DNA from: Taxillus chinensis
Taxonomy: Eukaryota; Streptophyta; Magnoliopsida; Santalales; Loranthaceae
DNA: 64,000 nt
Direction of reading: 5' to 3'
Assembly: GCA_023512835.1 (NCBI GenBank)
Contig: CM042090.1
Span: 18,320,356-18,384,355, forward strand
Shown here piece by piece: positions 28,725 through 41,902 of the stretch. The position numbers were made by a program, and so were the translations under genes. The notes under the pieces are model-generated. The model did not search any database and was not told the DNA's origin. It saw nothing but the letters and a program-made list of their open reading frames with translations. Every line of letters begins with the position of its first letter. Position 1 is the first letter of the stretch.

Positions 28725-29393
28725 ACAATAAGAACTGATCAGAGAGAGAGAGAGAGGAGCCAAAAACAACCCAAAAATTTATTTTATTTTTATGTTTTTT
28801 TTTCTGGGTTGGCTCGTGTGTGAGAGAGAGTGGATAGGCTTGAGGGTCATACGATATTTGATTGGTGGTGGGTACAGTTTGATCTCCATTGTCTTGTGTT
28901 GTGTTCATGCAATGTCAGTATAATGAGGGAGAGGAAGAAGGATAATAATAATAATAATAGTAATAGTAATAATAAGGGTTGGTGAATTTTGAATTTATCT
29001 GTATTTTAATCCTGGGAAACCCTAATCAAAACGCGTGTGGTGGTGCTCTTGCTCTTGCCAATTTTTTATTTTTTATTTTTTTGGTTTTCTCTCTGTACCT
29101 TTTTGTAGATCCATCTCTCTTCCTTTTTACCATCTCCATTATTCTCCGATTTAATCCCATGCCATATAATTTGTACTCTTTTTCTCACTCATAGCCTCCC
29201 TCCAACGACCAGCCCCACCCTCTCTCTCCCTCCCTCCCTCCCTCTGTGTGTGTCCATATGCATATCTCTTAATGTGGGCATGAATGAGAGCCTCCTTGCT
29301 CCGATCTAACGTCTCTGAGCCTCTCAACCGTTTGGACACGCCGCTGAAACTGTGAGATCGGAACCGGAGAAGGACAGGAAGGGGAGGACAAGA
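28725..29393 (+). promoter_or_regulatory. Probable long 5' leader of CSLC
   Basis: About 670 bases with a (GA)n run at 28741, a GATAATAAT-type triplet repeat at about 28941-28975 and CT-rich tracts (29214-29244). Several ATGs occur, for example at 28907, 28912 and 28923; the one at 28907 opens a 12-codon frame ending before the main start. These would act as upstream ORFs unless an intron removes them. No obvious leader intron was found. Confidence 0.4.
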
Positions 29394-32137
29394 ATGTCGC
29401 CGCCGCCGTCGTTCGATTGGTGGGCAAAGGAAAGCCACCGCGGGACGCCGGTGGTCGTGAAGATGGAGAACCCAAAATGGTCCATGGTGGAGCTCGAATC
29501 CCCGTCCGAGGAAGACCTCATCCTCGCTGGCGCCGCCTCCGACAAAGGCCGAGGTAAAAACGCCAAGCAGCTCACCTGGGTCCTCCTCCTCAAGGCCCAC
29601 AAAGCCGCTGGCTGCCTCTCTTCCGCAGCTTCCGCCGCCGTATCCCTCGCCTCTGCAGTCCGCCGCCGCCTCGCCTCCGGAAGAACTGACACAGCCGACG
29701 CCGACAACACTTCCCGGGGCAGGAGCGAGAGCCCGACCGTGAAAGGCCGGTTCTACACCAGCATTAAGGTGTTCCTGTGGCTGTCGGTGGCGCTTCTAGG
29801 GTTTGAGGTCGCCGCCTACTTCAAGGGTTGGCATTTTGGGGCCCCACATTTGCAGTTGCAACATCTGCTTGCTGGGTCCTTAGGGTTCAGGGGGGTCTTC
29901 GATTCCATGTACTCGAGGTGGGTTTTGATTCGTGCCCACTACTTTGCTCCTCCCCTGCAATGCCTCGCCAATGTGTGTATCGTGTTGTTCCTTATCCAGA
30001 GCGTGGATAGGCTTGTCCTGTGCCTTGGTTGCTTCTGGGTCAAGTTCAAAAAGATCAAACCCGTCCCCAAACGGTCTCCATCTTCCGATATCGAGTCCGG
30101 CGGGAAACCCGGCTTCTTCCCCATGATTCTCGTTCAGATCCCCATGTGCAATGAGAAAGAGGTCGGTGAAGGTTTATTATTTCTCGAAGGCCCTACTTTA
30201 TGCTTCTTTTTTTCCTTTTTTATTCTTTTTATGTTGAAGGTCTTACTTCGGTTTTTTGTATTTCGCAAAGTTTTAATTTTTGAATGTAATATGATGTGAT
30301 CGACTATGATATATGGTGTTGTAACCAGTTCTCAGTTGTAAATTGATATGATGGTGGAGTCAGGTTTACCAGCAGTCGATTGCTGCTGTTTGCAATTTGG
30401 ACTGGCCCAAGTCAAATTTGTTGATCCAGGTGTTGGACGATTCTGATGATCCGACAACCCAAATGATGATCAGGGATGAAGTCCACAAATGGCAACAGGA
30501 GGGTGCTCACATCATCTACCGGCACCGGGTGATTCGAGATGGATACAAAGCTGGGAATCTCAAGTCTGCCATGAATTGCAGCTATGTCAAAGACTACGAA
30601 TTCGTTGCCATCTTCGACGCTGATTTCCAGCCCACCCCTGATTTCCTTACAAGAACAGTTCCCCATTTCGAGGTACGATATTGTTGCAATTGCAAAGGAA
30701 TTTGTCCAATTCCGTGGTTTATAACAGTTGAGAATTTACATGAAAACGTTTCTTTATTTAAATGATGCAGGATAATGAGGAATTGGGGTTGGTTCAGGCA
30801 AGATGGTCTTTTGTGAACAAAGATGAGAATTTACTGACAAGGCTGCAGAATATTAATCTTTCCTTCCACTTTGAGGTGGAGCAGCAGGTGAATGGAGTAT
30901 TCATCAATTTCTTTGGGTTCAATGGGACTGCTGGGGTGTGGAGGATAAAGGCTTTGGAGGACGCTGGTGGCTGGTTGGAGCGGACCACTGTGGAGGATAT
31001 GGATATTGCGGTTCGTGCTCATCTACACGGCTGGAAATTTGTCTTCCTTAATGATGTAGAGGTACTTCACGAACTGAAAGTCTGTAATATGTGTCACTCG
31101 GTACGCTGTCAATTTCTCAATATGTTGATGTACTCTAACCAAGGAAACAGAACATTTTTATTCCCCCACACGTTGCAAAGATTTTGGTGTACTAGGCTCT
31201 ACCATGGCTCAGTTATTGTATCATTAGTAGTTGATGAGAGACTAACTGGGGTTTATATTTCCATTTTCAGTGCCAGTGTGAGTTGCCGGAATCTTATGAA
31301 GCTTACAGGAAGCAACAGCATAGATGGCATTCTGGACCAATGCAGCTGTTTCGCCTCTGCTTGCCTGATATTATCCGGTCCAAGGTATGTAGATTTTCTA
31401 CACCTTTCCTGCCTGATTGAAAATTATTTGGTCCTGTGTTTGTTGAAATGTTGAATGCATAAAACATGCTGTTCAAAGTTGTGTCTTCATCTGGGTGCTT
31501 GCAGATCAGCGTGTGGAAGAAATTCAATATGATCTTCCTCTTTTTCCTCCTCAGAAAATTAATATTGCCCTTTTATTCTTTCACCCTCTTCTGCATAATA
31601 CTCCCCATGACAATGTTTGTCCCAGAGGCTGAGCTCCCATCATGGGTTGTGTGTTACATCCCGGCCACCATGTCGTTCCTCAACATTCTCCCAGCCCCAA
31701 GATCTTTTCCCTTCATCGTTCCCTACCTCCTATTTGAGAACACAATGTCAGTCACCAAGTTCAATGCCATGATCTCAGGCCTGTTCCAGTTAGGAAGCGC
31801 GTATGAGTGGGTGGTCACCAAGAAGTCAGGTCGGTCCTCTGAGGGTGACCTAGCGGGGCTCATAGAGAAAGAACCGGAGTATCACAGGGGGGTCTCTGAG
31901 CCCAATCTAGTTGACATAAGGGAAATCCAACCACTCCAGCAGGAGGATAAAAGGGCATCGCGTGAGAAGAAGCATAACAGAATATACACAAAAGAGCTTG
32001 CACTGGCTTTCCTTCTTCTAACGGCGGCAGCGAGGAGCCTCCTCTCAGCTCAGGGTATCCATTTTTACTTTTTGCTGTTTCAGGGGATATCGTTCCTACT
32101 GGTTGGTCTGGACTTGATTGGAGAGCAGGTTGAGTGA
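29394..32137 (+). CDS. CSLC12: Cellulose synthase-like C glucan synthase (CSLC12-like)
   Basis: Golgi family-2 glycosyltransferase that makes the beta-1,4-glucan backbone of xyloglucan. Exons: 29394-30161, 30364-30672, 30771-31061, 31271-31384, 31505-32137 (2115 nt, 704 residues; family about 670-700). All introns are short, GT..AG and phase 0. The start [14 protein letters not shown] and [19 protein letters not shown] match the CSLC12 N-terminus as I recall it. Catalytic motifs: DDSDD at 281-285, DAD at 341-343, TVEDMD at 432-437 and QQHRW at 471-475, the D,D,D,QxxRW signature. Predicted membrane segments lie at about 120-140 and 190-215 and in the C-terminal block (after residue 500), which ends in [13 protein letters not shown] as in CSLC proteins. 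The gene looks intact. The exact paralogue (CSLC12 versus CSLC5) rests on memory of the N-terminus. Confidence 0.96.
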
Positions 32138-33175
32138 AGCAAGTCATGGTAGGCAGCAAGCACTTTAAAAACACATGCAAGTAGGGCAGGCAAATCCAAG
32201 TTAATTCCACTTTAGGACAGACGTGGTTATAACTTATTAAGGTTGGTAGATTGGAAGGAGCCACCTGACACCTCTCCGTTTTAGCCCAAATGACAGAAGT
32301 TGCACTAGTGAAGCAGCTCTCCTGCAGAGATGGCACGGACTTTTAGAAGTCGTGATGTTCGATGTTCTTCATAATTCTTAAAACTTTCTTTTATTTATTA
32401 TTTGCTTTTACTTCATTTTGTAATCCCCTCCCTTTTACTTTTTTTTTGTTGGGAGTTGATTCTTTTGTAAGAAAATTTATGGTTCAAATGGCACAGTGAT
32501 TTAGTTACAGTTCAAGGATGACTGGATGTGCATGGAAAGGTATGACCTGGGCGTGTAGGAGAAAAAAAAAACTTTGTCTTGGTTTTTATTAAAAAATAAT
32601 CAAAACACATTTTAGTTATATTATTACATGTTTTAGTCATTTTATAATTATTTTTACTTTATTATTATAATATGAATTTATTTGATCATTTTTTTAACAT
32701 TCTCATAACGGTTATGACAGGACCGAAGTTCAAATTAACTCTAATTAGGTTGGAAATAGATTTAGTATTTTTTAGAAATGTCATCGGTGATAATCAAATA
32801 ATTAAATATTAATTAATACAAATTTAATAATGACTTCTTCAATAGATTGCTTTTAGGATCTAACTGGGAGGCGTCAAAAATCAATTGGTTAATTTAATCG
32901 CAACTTTCATATATTTTGGCGATTTACTGTACCTTTTTTATTCGTTGCTCAGACCTTTATATCAAATATTGGCATGCTATATGCAAGTATGCAAGTCGGT
33001 GTAAACGTCAATTTGTATGCCGTTGACTTGTTTTTTTAAAAGTAGATCAATAGTTAGCAAGCCGAAGTAAGTGCACTCTAGCTTGCACAAAATTTTTCCT
33101 AGAAAATTCTTATACTTTATAAGTACATTCAAAGTTCATGAAATATTCAAATTTTGAGTTAAAAGATAAAAATAG

Positions 33176-33432
33176 GCTTGTTTGGTTCACAGATTAAGTC
33201 ATGGGATTAGATTAGTTAATCTCAGTCTTAGTTAACATTTTGTTTGTTAAAATTTGATGCCATCGCCCCATCAGCAGCCTTGGCAGCATCGTCTCGACAC
33301 CATCACCCCACGGTAGTGTCATCTTACCAGCAACGTCTTGACAGCATCACCTTAGTTAAGATGTTTATGTCTTCTATGGTTTGGTCTTTGAATTGTTTGT
33401 TTCAATGAAAAGATTTTTTAAATATATTTGTT

Positions 33433-33475
<43 letters not shown>

Positions 33476-33705
33476 CAGTTCTTTATATATTAATAATTTA
33501 ATTTATATTGAAGAGAATATTTTTGAAAATAAAATTACAATTCTATCCCGTAGTCTAATATTATGCAATGTACTAAACAAAGTAATAGAATTAGATAGTC
33601 TATTCTAGTATTACAATCAAACAAAGGAATTGAAATAACTTAATCATTTTTAGTCTTAGCTAATTCATTTCTAATACAATATCTAATTTACAAACCAAAT
33701 GAAGC
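33176..33705. mobile_element. Putative MITE with imperfect terminal inverted repeats
   Basis: The left end GCTTGTTTGGTTCACAGATT faces a right end whose reverse complement is GCTTCATTTGGTTTGTAAAT, an imperfect inverted repeat of about 20 bases. The TTTGGTT-type end resembles Tourist/PIF-Harbinger MITEs. The inside is non-coding and holds a GC-richer block with partial repeats (about 33260-33350) and an (AT)n tract. A clean target-site duplication was not seen, so the class is inference. Confidence 0.4.
33439..33474. repeat. (AT)n microsatellite
   Basis: About 18 AT units inside the putative MITE. Confidence 0.9.
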
Positions 33706-35675
33706 ACTAGTTTTATTTAAATTTGTTTACATAGTAGGTTTGAGTTGGAATATTTTAATTTTTCAAAAAGATATTTTGAAATACGAAATATGGTTTTCAT
33801 CTCTCCAAAATCAAACATTCCCTTAAAATAAAACTTAATTTTGTAAAACATTATTTTAAGACTAAAATATTAATTTATAAAACTTAGTTTTATATCATAC
33901 TTTGATTTTCAAACCTCATGTCCTTATTTCGTTAAGTTTGTGTCACATGATTAAATTTTTTATGGCTTTCAACCTATGTGATACTTAACTTTCCATGTAT
34001 CTCAATCAGTTAAGTTATGTCTTACTAATTTAAACATATATAAACTAGTTTTATTATGTATTTAGGCTCATCAAAAAAATAACTTCAATTCTTAATCAAT
34101 TTATGTAAGAATGATTAAATCATTTCTCCATAGTCAAATACACTATTGGTGATGTATTTTCTGCATTCAAACGGATTGGCATATCTGAATTCCAAAGGTA
34201 TTGCATCGATAACTATTACACCAACTAATAGAAAACTTATGTTGCATACCAATTACACATTCCACGTTACCTCCGTACACGTAGCATATCCACAAATTTA
34301 GAGTTGCTACATGAGACATCTCCAAAACTCAAGGTGTAACATATATTCAACTTGATTTAGAGTTAGTATCAATTCTTATTTTCACCCCAATATTCCTTAT
34401 TGGCCCAATGTCCCCAAATCAACAATTTCGTGCCCTCTCTCTAATAGATTGCAATCATTGCCTAAAATTATTGTTCACACTAACAGGTTAAAACTTAAAA
34501 TACCAACACTGAGTGGTTAAAATATCTGATCATTGAAAATGAAAACGTTGGGGGACCAGACAACTTAGCAAACAAGCAAATGTGTTATTGTTTTGAACAA
34601 AATAAGGATGGACTGATCATTGATCAAAATAGGGATAGGAAAAGGACATCGCCCTCCGTTTACCAGCTTGTCGGCCTTTTGTTTGGAGTCTGGTTGTCAC
34701 CGGGGCCACTTCCAAGTGCGGTGGTGCCACAAGGCTGCACACCACACACCCAAATTGCTTGCCCAGGTCCAGTTTCTGTTTGTTTTGGTCCCAGTCGAAC
34801 ACTGTTTCCACCACGGGATCCACCCATTTTAGAGAGGAACTGAATCTGCTGCCTTTCCCATTTGACAGTAACATGTGCACCATCTTCGGACAACAATTCA
34901 CATGACATGTTTCAACTCCATTAATGTTTCTTGTGGATTTAAGGATGAGGATGAGTGTGCTGGTGAGTGGAGCATTATTTAATTCTACCGAAGCCTGAAA
35001 ATTGCAAAGTTTAACTACTACTCTTGGACAAGTATCCTCAAATTTCAGGTACTTTTCTGAGTAGCCAACTATTCATCATCGTCATATTGCACTTGAGCTG
35101 AATCCATCTTAATGTGGAGTGAGGATTTTAAATTTCCTAAGGCGAACAGTTTAAACCATGAAAAGTGGCAGAAAGAAGTTACTAAAAGTTTGAATCTATC
35201 ATGTGGCTGAACCGAGGGCTAATAATAGCCACAATAGTCGTCAGTTAAAAGGAAATATGTGTAATGTCTTCCAATTTATTACTTCAGATAAATGACCAAG
35301 TGCCACAATAGTTGGAAGCAATCGCCGGCTGCATCTATTTACTTTTAAAATGCACTCTACAATATATTTTTCAGAGACCCTCACAAATTAAGCTTCACGT
35401 GTTCTTAAATCTACAACACCAAAGAGAAACAATCATTTTTTCAAGAACTGAAATTCCCCACTTTTCGCTGTTAGAATATACATTGAACTTGTGGGTATAA
35501 TAAGTCATCCTCCTGCAAAATTTTGATGAACAGAGAGTTGAAAGCCACTACAGCTCCTCACAATTAAGTTTTCTGCTCTTCTTGTCGAGTGAAAGGTGCA
35601 ATCAAACATCAACAGCGCGTGAATTCCCAGTTAGAAGTAAATTACTCTCACATCCAACATTGCTAGCACAAACCG

Positions 35676-38294
35676 CTAAATCTCTGATTTAGGCCGCCCT
35701 GTAAAACGCATAAATTTAGAGTTCAGCCAAACATTGAAACTCTACCTTATTTCTCCAAAAAAAGGTCCAGAGAAGTACCATTTGCTCCTACAGTGTTGTT
35801 CACAGGGTTTGAGTCATAACCCATTTGGAAAACATTCTGAAACTCCCCATCCCACACGACCTAAATCATCAGAAGACTTTTCATATCTATGCATTTACAA
35901 AAACATAAAGGTGGAAACACTAATGCAGCATCGCTTAGGTTACCTGATGAGGCATGGAATGAAGTTGGGAAGTACCCGGCATGGGATGAGGCAAGGTCCC
36001 ATGAGAAATTCCATGTGGGTAAGGGTGAGCAGAGTTCATTCCAGGACCAAACCCGAGAATAGAGGCGTCACCGACTCTTGAATGAAGAACCTATGCAGCA
36101 GAAAGGGGTATTACATATAGTTCATACTGATGTTTAAACAGAAACAATCAAGTAAGTAACTTCCATATGTCAGACTCAACCTACATCTTTCGGTAGAAGG
36201 CGGTCAATGTCAATGTTCACATCTGGATTGACGGTGGCAAGCTTCATTGAGAGAAACTACAAGAAGAAATCAAATAAATCCTTAATTGAATGGATCAAAA
36301 ATGCAAGATCTGCTAAGGCTAACCTATAATGCTTGTTTGTTTTCATGTCTGTGACATACAAACAAAATGATTAATTCATACATGGCTATTTACAAATTTT
36401 CTGCCTCACTCAAAAAAAGAAACTGCTTGGAAGGATTTCTGTGAACCATGTTAGATTAGATCAAATGAACCTGGGCTCTAATTGTTTCATTAAACTTAGA
36501 AAGTGATGTACATGAATCGAACAAAGATCAGAGCCTGTGCAGCAGCCAATCCATTTAAGGTACAGCTATGAGATATCTTCACAACTAAAAAGATCAACAA
36601 ATTCCTTGATGCTGACTTAAATCATTAATCAGGCTCTTCCTCCACAAATAAAGAAGTTGCCTGAACTAAATATCAAGCATGAAACGTTCAATTCTGGATA
36701 ATCACAGATTCAAGTTGCACAAAGAGTCAGTTGAGGATGTGCTTATTGTATTTGTTTGCCTATAGAAACATAAATCGTAACTGAAAACAATCTGGAAGAC
36801 TCAACACTACCCATGCGGGGCAATGTAGGATCAGAAACCTCTTAATTGGTGTTACACTCATGAGTCATGAATGAGAAAGGCAAAAATCAGATGACCCAAG
36901 TGAGAGTAACTTTGGCTTCTAGCTCCTGGGATTAAAAGCTTTAGGACGTATTAAAGTCTTCTTGTGCTTGGTCAGAAAACAAAATGAACTAGCTCTTTAA
37001 TCACATGTATCTATGCATATTGAGGTACGTGCAACATTTCCACCATTGTGGTGAAGTGAATGCAAACCGCTACTTACGATAAAAATTCAATTTCATAAAT
37101 TTTGAAAAAATTGCGGCACTGCATACCTCAACCTGCTGTTGCAGTGATTGAACATAGTTTATGATCTCATCAAGCATCACTGCCTTCCCCGTAATCTTCA
37201 ATTAAAACGAGACCAATCAGTATCTGAAAATGCAAAAAAAAATATAGCTCAAATGAAACTTGCTCAAGACACCTTATTGCACCCCGGGACTAGTTCTTGA
37301 AGCATTTTCATCCTCTCACTGATCTTCTCTCTTCTCACCTGCAGTTAAAAGGACTACTAAGATAACGATATAAACGTCCTCAACTCAATATAATTTAAAA
37401 GAAGGTACCCTTTCTGCAAGGCTGTGACTGTTTGTGGCCTGCCCTCGCTTTGCTCTCACGTGGACATAAGTATCTTTAGCACCCAAGCCATCCTCTTCAA
37501 CTTTTTGTTTCTTATCATTCTGTTGTTGAAGTTCACTGGACTCCCCAAAGGGACCCCTTTGTTGCTCTCCATCAGGACTCTATTACGGGGTAACAGCCCA
37601 AAAAAAAAAAAAACATATGCGTGGTGGTTAATCATGACTTGTGATCATACCAAATCCAATGAAGTCTGAGTAAGATTGTGTCAGTAATTCTTGAATTTAC
37701 CTTATTAGGATTCAATGGAGAGTTAGAATTATCAGGCACTCCTCTTTTTCTTCTCTTGCCACAAGGCGAAGCTCCCATGGCTTTCTCATCAGAAACCTGG
37801 CAGTCCTCCTGAGATTGGGCACCACCTGATGAGGTCCCTCTTGCCTCATCTGAGGGATAAATAGGAAGGCACCCTCCATTAGGAATCTGCCCACACTCAG
37901 TTAGGCGAAAAGAGCCAACCATTTCGGAAAAGCTCCCGCTTCCATACCCTGACATTTTCGGCACCATTTCAACTATAGCAGATTCGGACGGGTACTGAAC
38001 CATGCGGGAGGTGCTACTAATCCCGTGGTTTTCCAATGGATAGGGGTGATTAGATAATTCAGGAACCATAGACGCACTTCCACAAAAAGTGGCACTCTGG
38101 GTGAGTGAAACGAGGGGATCCCAAACAAAGAAAGGGTCCGTTCCATTGGAAGATTTGAACATCGGAAGTGAGGTCATTGCCATTCCAGCAACCTTCTCGG
38201 AGATTAGATTTGTGGGCATGTCTGAAGTTGGGCAAATTCGTATGCTTCCCTCCTCTGATCTATGTTGAACCCCAATATTGTCATCACCAACCAT
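35676..38294 (-). CDS. bHLH transcription factor, bHLH74-like
   Basis: Nuclear DNA-binding regulator. Exons (transcription order): 37701-38294, 37409-37579, 37273-37338, 37127-37195, 36185-36256, 35944-36090, 35779-35860, 35676-35698 (1224 nt, 407 residues). All borders are GT..AG and phases close. The bHLH domain spans about residues 240-306: [18 protein letters not shown] (basic region with H250, E254 and R258, the H-E-R triad for G-box binding), then [30 protein letters not shown] and [13 protein letters not shown]. The following [11 protein letters not shown], and N-terminal [20 protein letters not shown] and GASPCGKRR, fit bHLH74 and relatives such as bHLH62/78 as I recall them. The last 7 codons (RPKSEI) come from a tiny 23-nt final exon. 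Start chosen at MVGDDN; the frame is open further upstream (to 38438) without an ATG that fits the family better. Close to the CIB/BEE group, which acts in light and growth control. Confidence 0.93.
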
Positions 38295-39300
38295 GCTGAG
38301 GCAACCCAAAAAAGCACTTTTAAAAACTATGGTAGCTCGAGTAAATATGGCTGAAGTGGATCCCCAGCTAAACAAACATCCAAAACTGGCTCCAACACAA
38401 ATAATTGCAATAGAAGCGTGACGGAAGGACCAACCCAAATGTGGGTTTCACTGGGAACTTCTTGCAAAGCTCAACAAGGAACAGGACTAGCTTTTTAGGG
38501 CTGAAAAGATCTTATACCCAAGGAAACTTCTGAGCGCATAATCCCACGGAAGCAAAGCAGAAATAATAATAATAAATAAATAAACGAAGAAATCCAATGA
38601 ACTCGGTACCAAATCTACAAACGGACACAGTTACACACACCAAGCAGCTTGCTTATCACATCTTCTACCAGAAACCCTTAAATCAAGCCCACCTAATCGG
38701 GGAAAATAAATAAAAATGCTTCACAAAGACAGGAAAGTGAACCTATCAAATCATAAAGTGGATGAACAATTACAACCAGAGGATAATGCAACAAGAAACT
38801 TGAGATTCACCACCTCTGATCCAATGTTGATGTCAAAACGGTTCTGATTCTTCCCATCTGCGCCCTAAATTGAACAAAACCGCTTTAAATCTAGAGCAGT
38901 GATACAGATCAACAATTTGAATCAAAACCCAAGAACCCCAATTAACAGGGAAAGGACCCCAAATGGGCGGCAAATTGCAGAAAGATCAGAAAGCAACAAA
39001 ATGGAAGTGAATCATGCAGAAGCCAAAAAAAAAAAAGGAGGGTTTTTAGCACGGATCCTCAAACTGGGTATTTGAAGAAACGATCTGAGACAACAATTGA
39101 TTGCTCAAATTGGACAAACGAAGCAATTTCAGTAAATGGGTACGCGTTGAAACCCCTAAATGAAGCCTTAAATTCAAGAGATCAAGGACAATGCCTTTGT
39201 GGGTGAAGCACTGTAGTAGAGAAAGCTAGGGGAGGCTATAAAGAGGAAGAGGGAGGGAGTGACTTTGCTTACCTGCTCAGTCAAGCTGACAGGTGACATG
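38295..39300 (-). promoter_or_regulatory. Probable 5' leader with intron(s) of the bHLH gene
   Basis: On the minus strand a strong donor GCAG|GTAAGC occurs at about 39272, and a pyrimidine-rich acceptor ending CCTCAG lies one base before the chosen ATG. This suggests a non-coding first exon upstream of 39272 and a leader intron of roughly 1 kb. A possible middle exon (about 38830-38870), with acceptor GGCGCAG and donor GAG|GTGGTG, was also noticed. Structure inferred only from splice consensus. Confidence 0.35.
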
Positions 39301-41787
39301 TATGTATTGACATGCACGATTTTAAAACACGGATTAACTACTGCGCCAACTCCCATTTCTTGTTAATTATTACGCACCCTAATCACTTTTTAATTTCCCT
39401 TCCACCCCAGTCCCCCCCCCCACCCTTCTTCTCTCCGTGTAATTTCCCACACATTTTCAACTTTCACTTTTTATATCTATACTGAATTGATTCGTCCTAG
39501 TTTCTCTGTTTTGTTTTTTTTTTTAATATATTAAAATTTGTAGAGGTTCTTGTTCTTCTCTTCAAGTCCAAGCTTGCCACTCTTTTTTGTTTTTTTTTTT
39601 GGTTAACTGACACATTTTGCCGACTATATTATATTCCCACAGCCCATTCTTTGCTGTTACACACTCATTTTTCTCAGTGCCAACCAATCCCCTTACCAAA
39701 TATATTTATTCATTAGAGTACGCACTGCACGGTGTGACACATCCATCATGGGCCTGGTCCATGAATGAATGAATCTTCATGAGCCACCGCTTTGACACCG
39801 GCCCATCTTCCGAGGCCCCGGGGGATCCGCCCACACGTGTACGGTTCGGATTGCAGGACCCAGCGTTTGGATACGCTGGTGGTGATCATCACCTGACAGC
39901 TTCCTAACTTTAATTCAACTTTTTCTCTTCTCTTCTCTTTGTTGTTTGTTTGTTTTTGATTTTTTTTTTGTTGTTGTTGTTGTTGTTGTTGGGGTTTATT
40001 GTTTGTTAATTTATTACACCTGAGATCTTTATTATCTTTTTCGCTTTGGGGCCTCTGTCTCTCTGTGGCCCTCGCCCTCGGAAGGCACGGGGAATAATGG
40101 AATCTCATCATCCATTTTACCCGCTTGTCCTGCTGCGTTCTCTGTATAGCTGTCTGTCTGGAATAGGCAGGCCTGTAGTTGTAGAGTAAGTAGAACTCCA
40201 TCAGTCCCCCCCTCTCTCTCTCTCTACCAAAACCCGACCCGGTCAAACCAACCCGTTTTGGTCAACTGTCCAACCTTTTGGCCTCGCTTGTGACCTCGCT
40301 GGAAAAACAGAACAACTTCCGGAATCAACGGTGGGTCTCTCCCCGGCAGCAACCATCCACTGCGGAGCAGCGCACCCTAGGGATGGGGGGAGGAAGCCTG
40401 CGATCTGACAGCCTGTATTATAGGAAGCCTTCCCACGCATCCCATATTAGTTACGTCATTTTTTTCATCACTAATCTCTTACACAAACACACTACTAATA
40501 AGAGTATTTACATCGATTCAGCTGTTAAGTTTTTTACTCAAATTATTAAGTCAACTATTAAAAAAAATTACTTTCATCTATCTTATAAATTTAAATATTT
40601 ACTATAAAATATTATATGTAAAATAGAAATTATTTTTAAATTAAAGTTTTAAAAAACTATAATACAACTATAATACTTTTTTAAAAGTAATAATATTGTC
40701 AGTACATCAAATCTGGACGAGTCTCTTGATTAACCTGGACGAATTTTGAATGACGCTCATCCGTCCTGTTTCTAATTTTAGTATTTTGTGATGGGAATTT
40801 AATTAATCTTCTTCGTATCAAAGCCAACGACGGCAGGACTTGAGTTGGGTGATTTGATTATTTTATTTTATTTAAAAAAAAAAAAAAAACTTGTGTGATT
40901 TGGTTGGTGATGTGGTGGAAGGTGACACCCCACGGGCACGGCGCTGCAAGCCTGCAATGTCCAATGAGATCTGGATATGTGATGATTGGGACTGAACACC
41001 TACCATACCAGTGTGGGCACTCACACCGAATCATTGTTCCTGACACGTGGAGAATTTGGATTGGAAGGGGACCATTATGTGGACAGATCTCTTATCGTGT
41101 CCCATGAACGTTTTGACTTTCTATATTCATGTTTCAGAGAGTGGTGTTTATTTATATGAAATCGAAACACCAAGTCCTGTGTGTTCGTGGAACCTATATA
41201 TATTTACCCACCGAATCTTTTTACAGCGGCGTGGAGATTCGGCACCTAAACAATAAACAGACAATAAATTCTTATTTTATTAGTCGCAAAGAATTGTATA
41301 GATGTGGATGTTCTATTATCGATATCGTTACTTTATTTTATTTTATTTTATTTTTTACTTTGACTGCGTATTGTTTTACTTACGGTTGTTGGAAACAAAT
41401 GGTTCGTACTTTATTATCAGAAAGTTTTCGTTCATTTCCAAACATGTCACATGCGGCCGTAAGATAGGAAATTAAATTCAATTACCTAGGAAACCATTTA
41501 TTCCTATTATTTATTATTATTATTTTGTTACCAGTGAGTCATATGAAATACATCAGTATTTAAGCATTCGAAAATTTCAAATGTATAATAGAGTTTTCCA
41601 AATATAAATTTTAATTACTATAAATCTTTCCCTTTCTCTAGAAGATGCCGTCCACTTTGGTAAAGTTATTATATATATATATACCGTAATAGTTTTCATT
41701 TTTATAAGATAAATAGCTGAAAAAGGTTATCATGATACATTGATACAATGATACTCAAAACTCAAACATATACCAGATACATTAAAC

Positions 41788-41902
41788 CATTATCTCTAAT
41801 ACATGATATATAGCTGACTTTACCTTAAAAGTTTCAGTCATTATCTCTAATATATTATGGTCGACCTTACCTGAATGTTTCAGTCATTATCTCTAATATA
41901 TT
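41788..41902. repeat. Imperfect tandem repeat, period about 46-51 bp, 2.5 copies
   Basis: The sequence CATTATCTCTAATA recurs at 41788, 41839 and 41885, each time after a TTTCAGT- or TAAAC-like lead and separated by similar text with GACTTTACCT / GACCTTACCT. Diverged intergenic minisatellite. Confidence 0.75.

Larger units (their letters stand above)
32138..35675. other. Intergenic spacer between convergent CSLC and bHLH genes
   Basis: Includes the 3' untranslated regions of both neighbours, a probable MITE at about 33.2-33.7 kb and an (AT)n tract. A GC-richer patch at 34.6-34.9 kb has open frames on both strands (for example 34580-34843) but no recognisable protein. Confidence 0.55.

Noticed and set aside
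29151..29710. Minus-strand frames of 128-149 codons
   Set aside because: Antisense to the GC-rich first CSLC exon; no domain.
34580..34908. Overlapping frames of 82-94 codons on both strands
   Set aside because: Open in several frames at once with no similarity to known proteins; consistent with a stop-poor GC patch.
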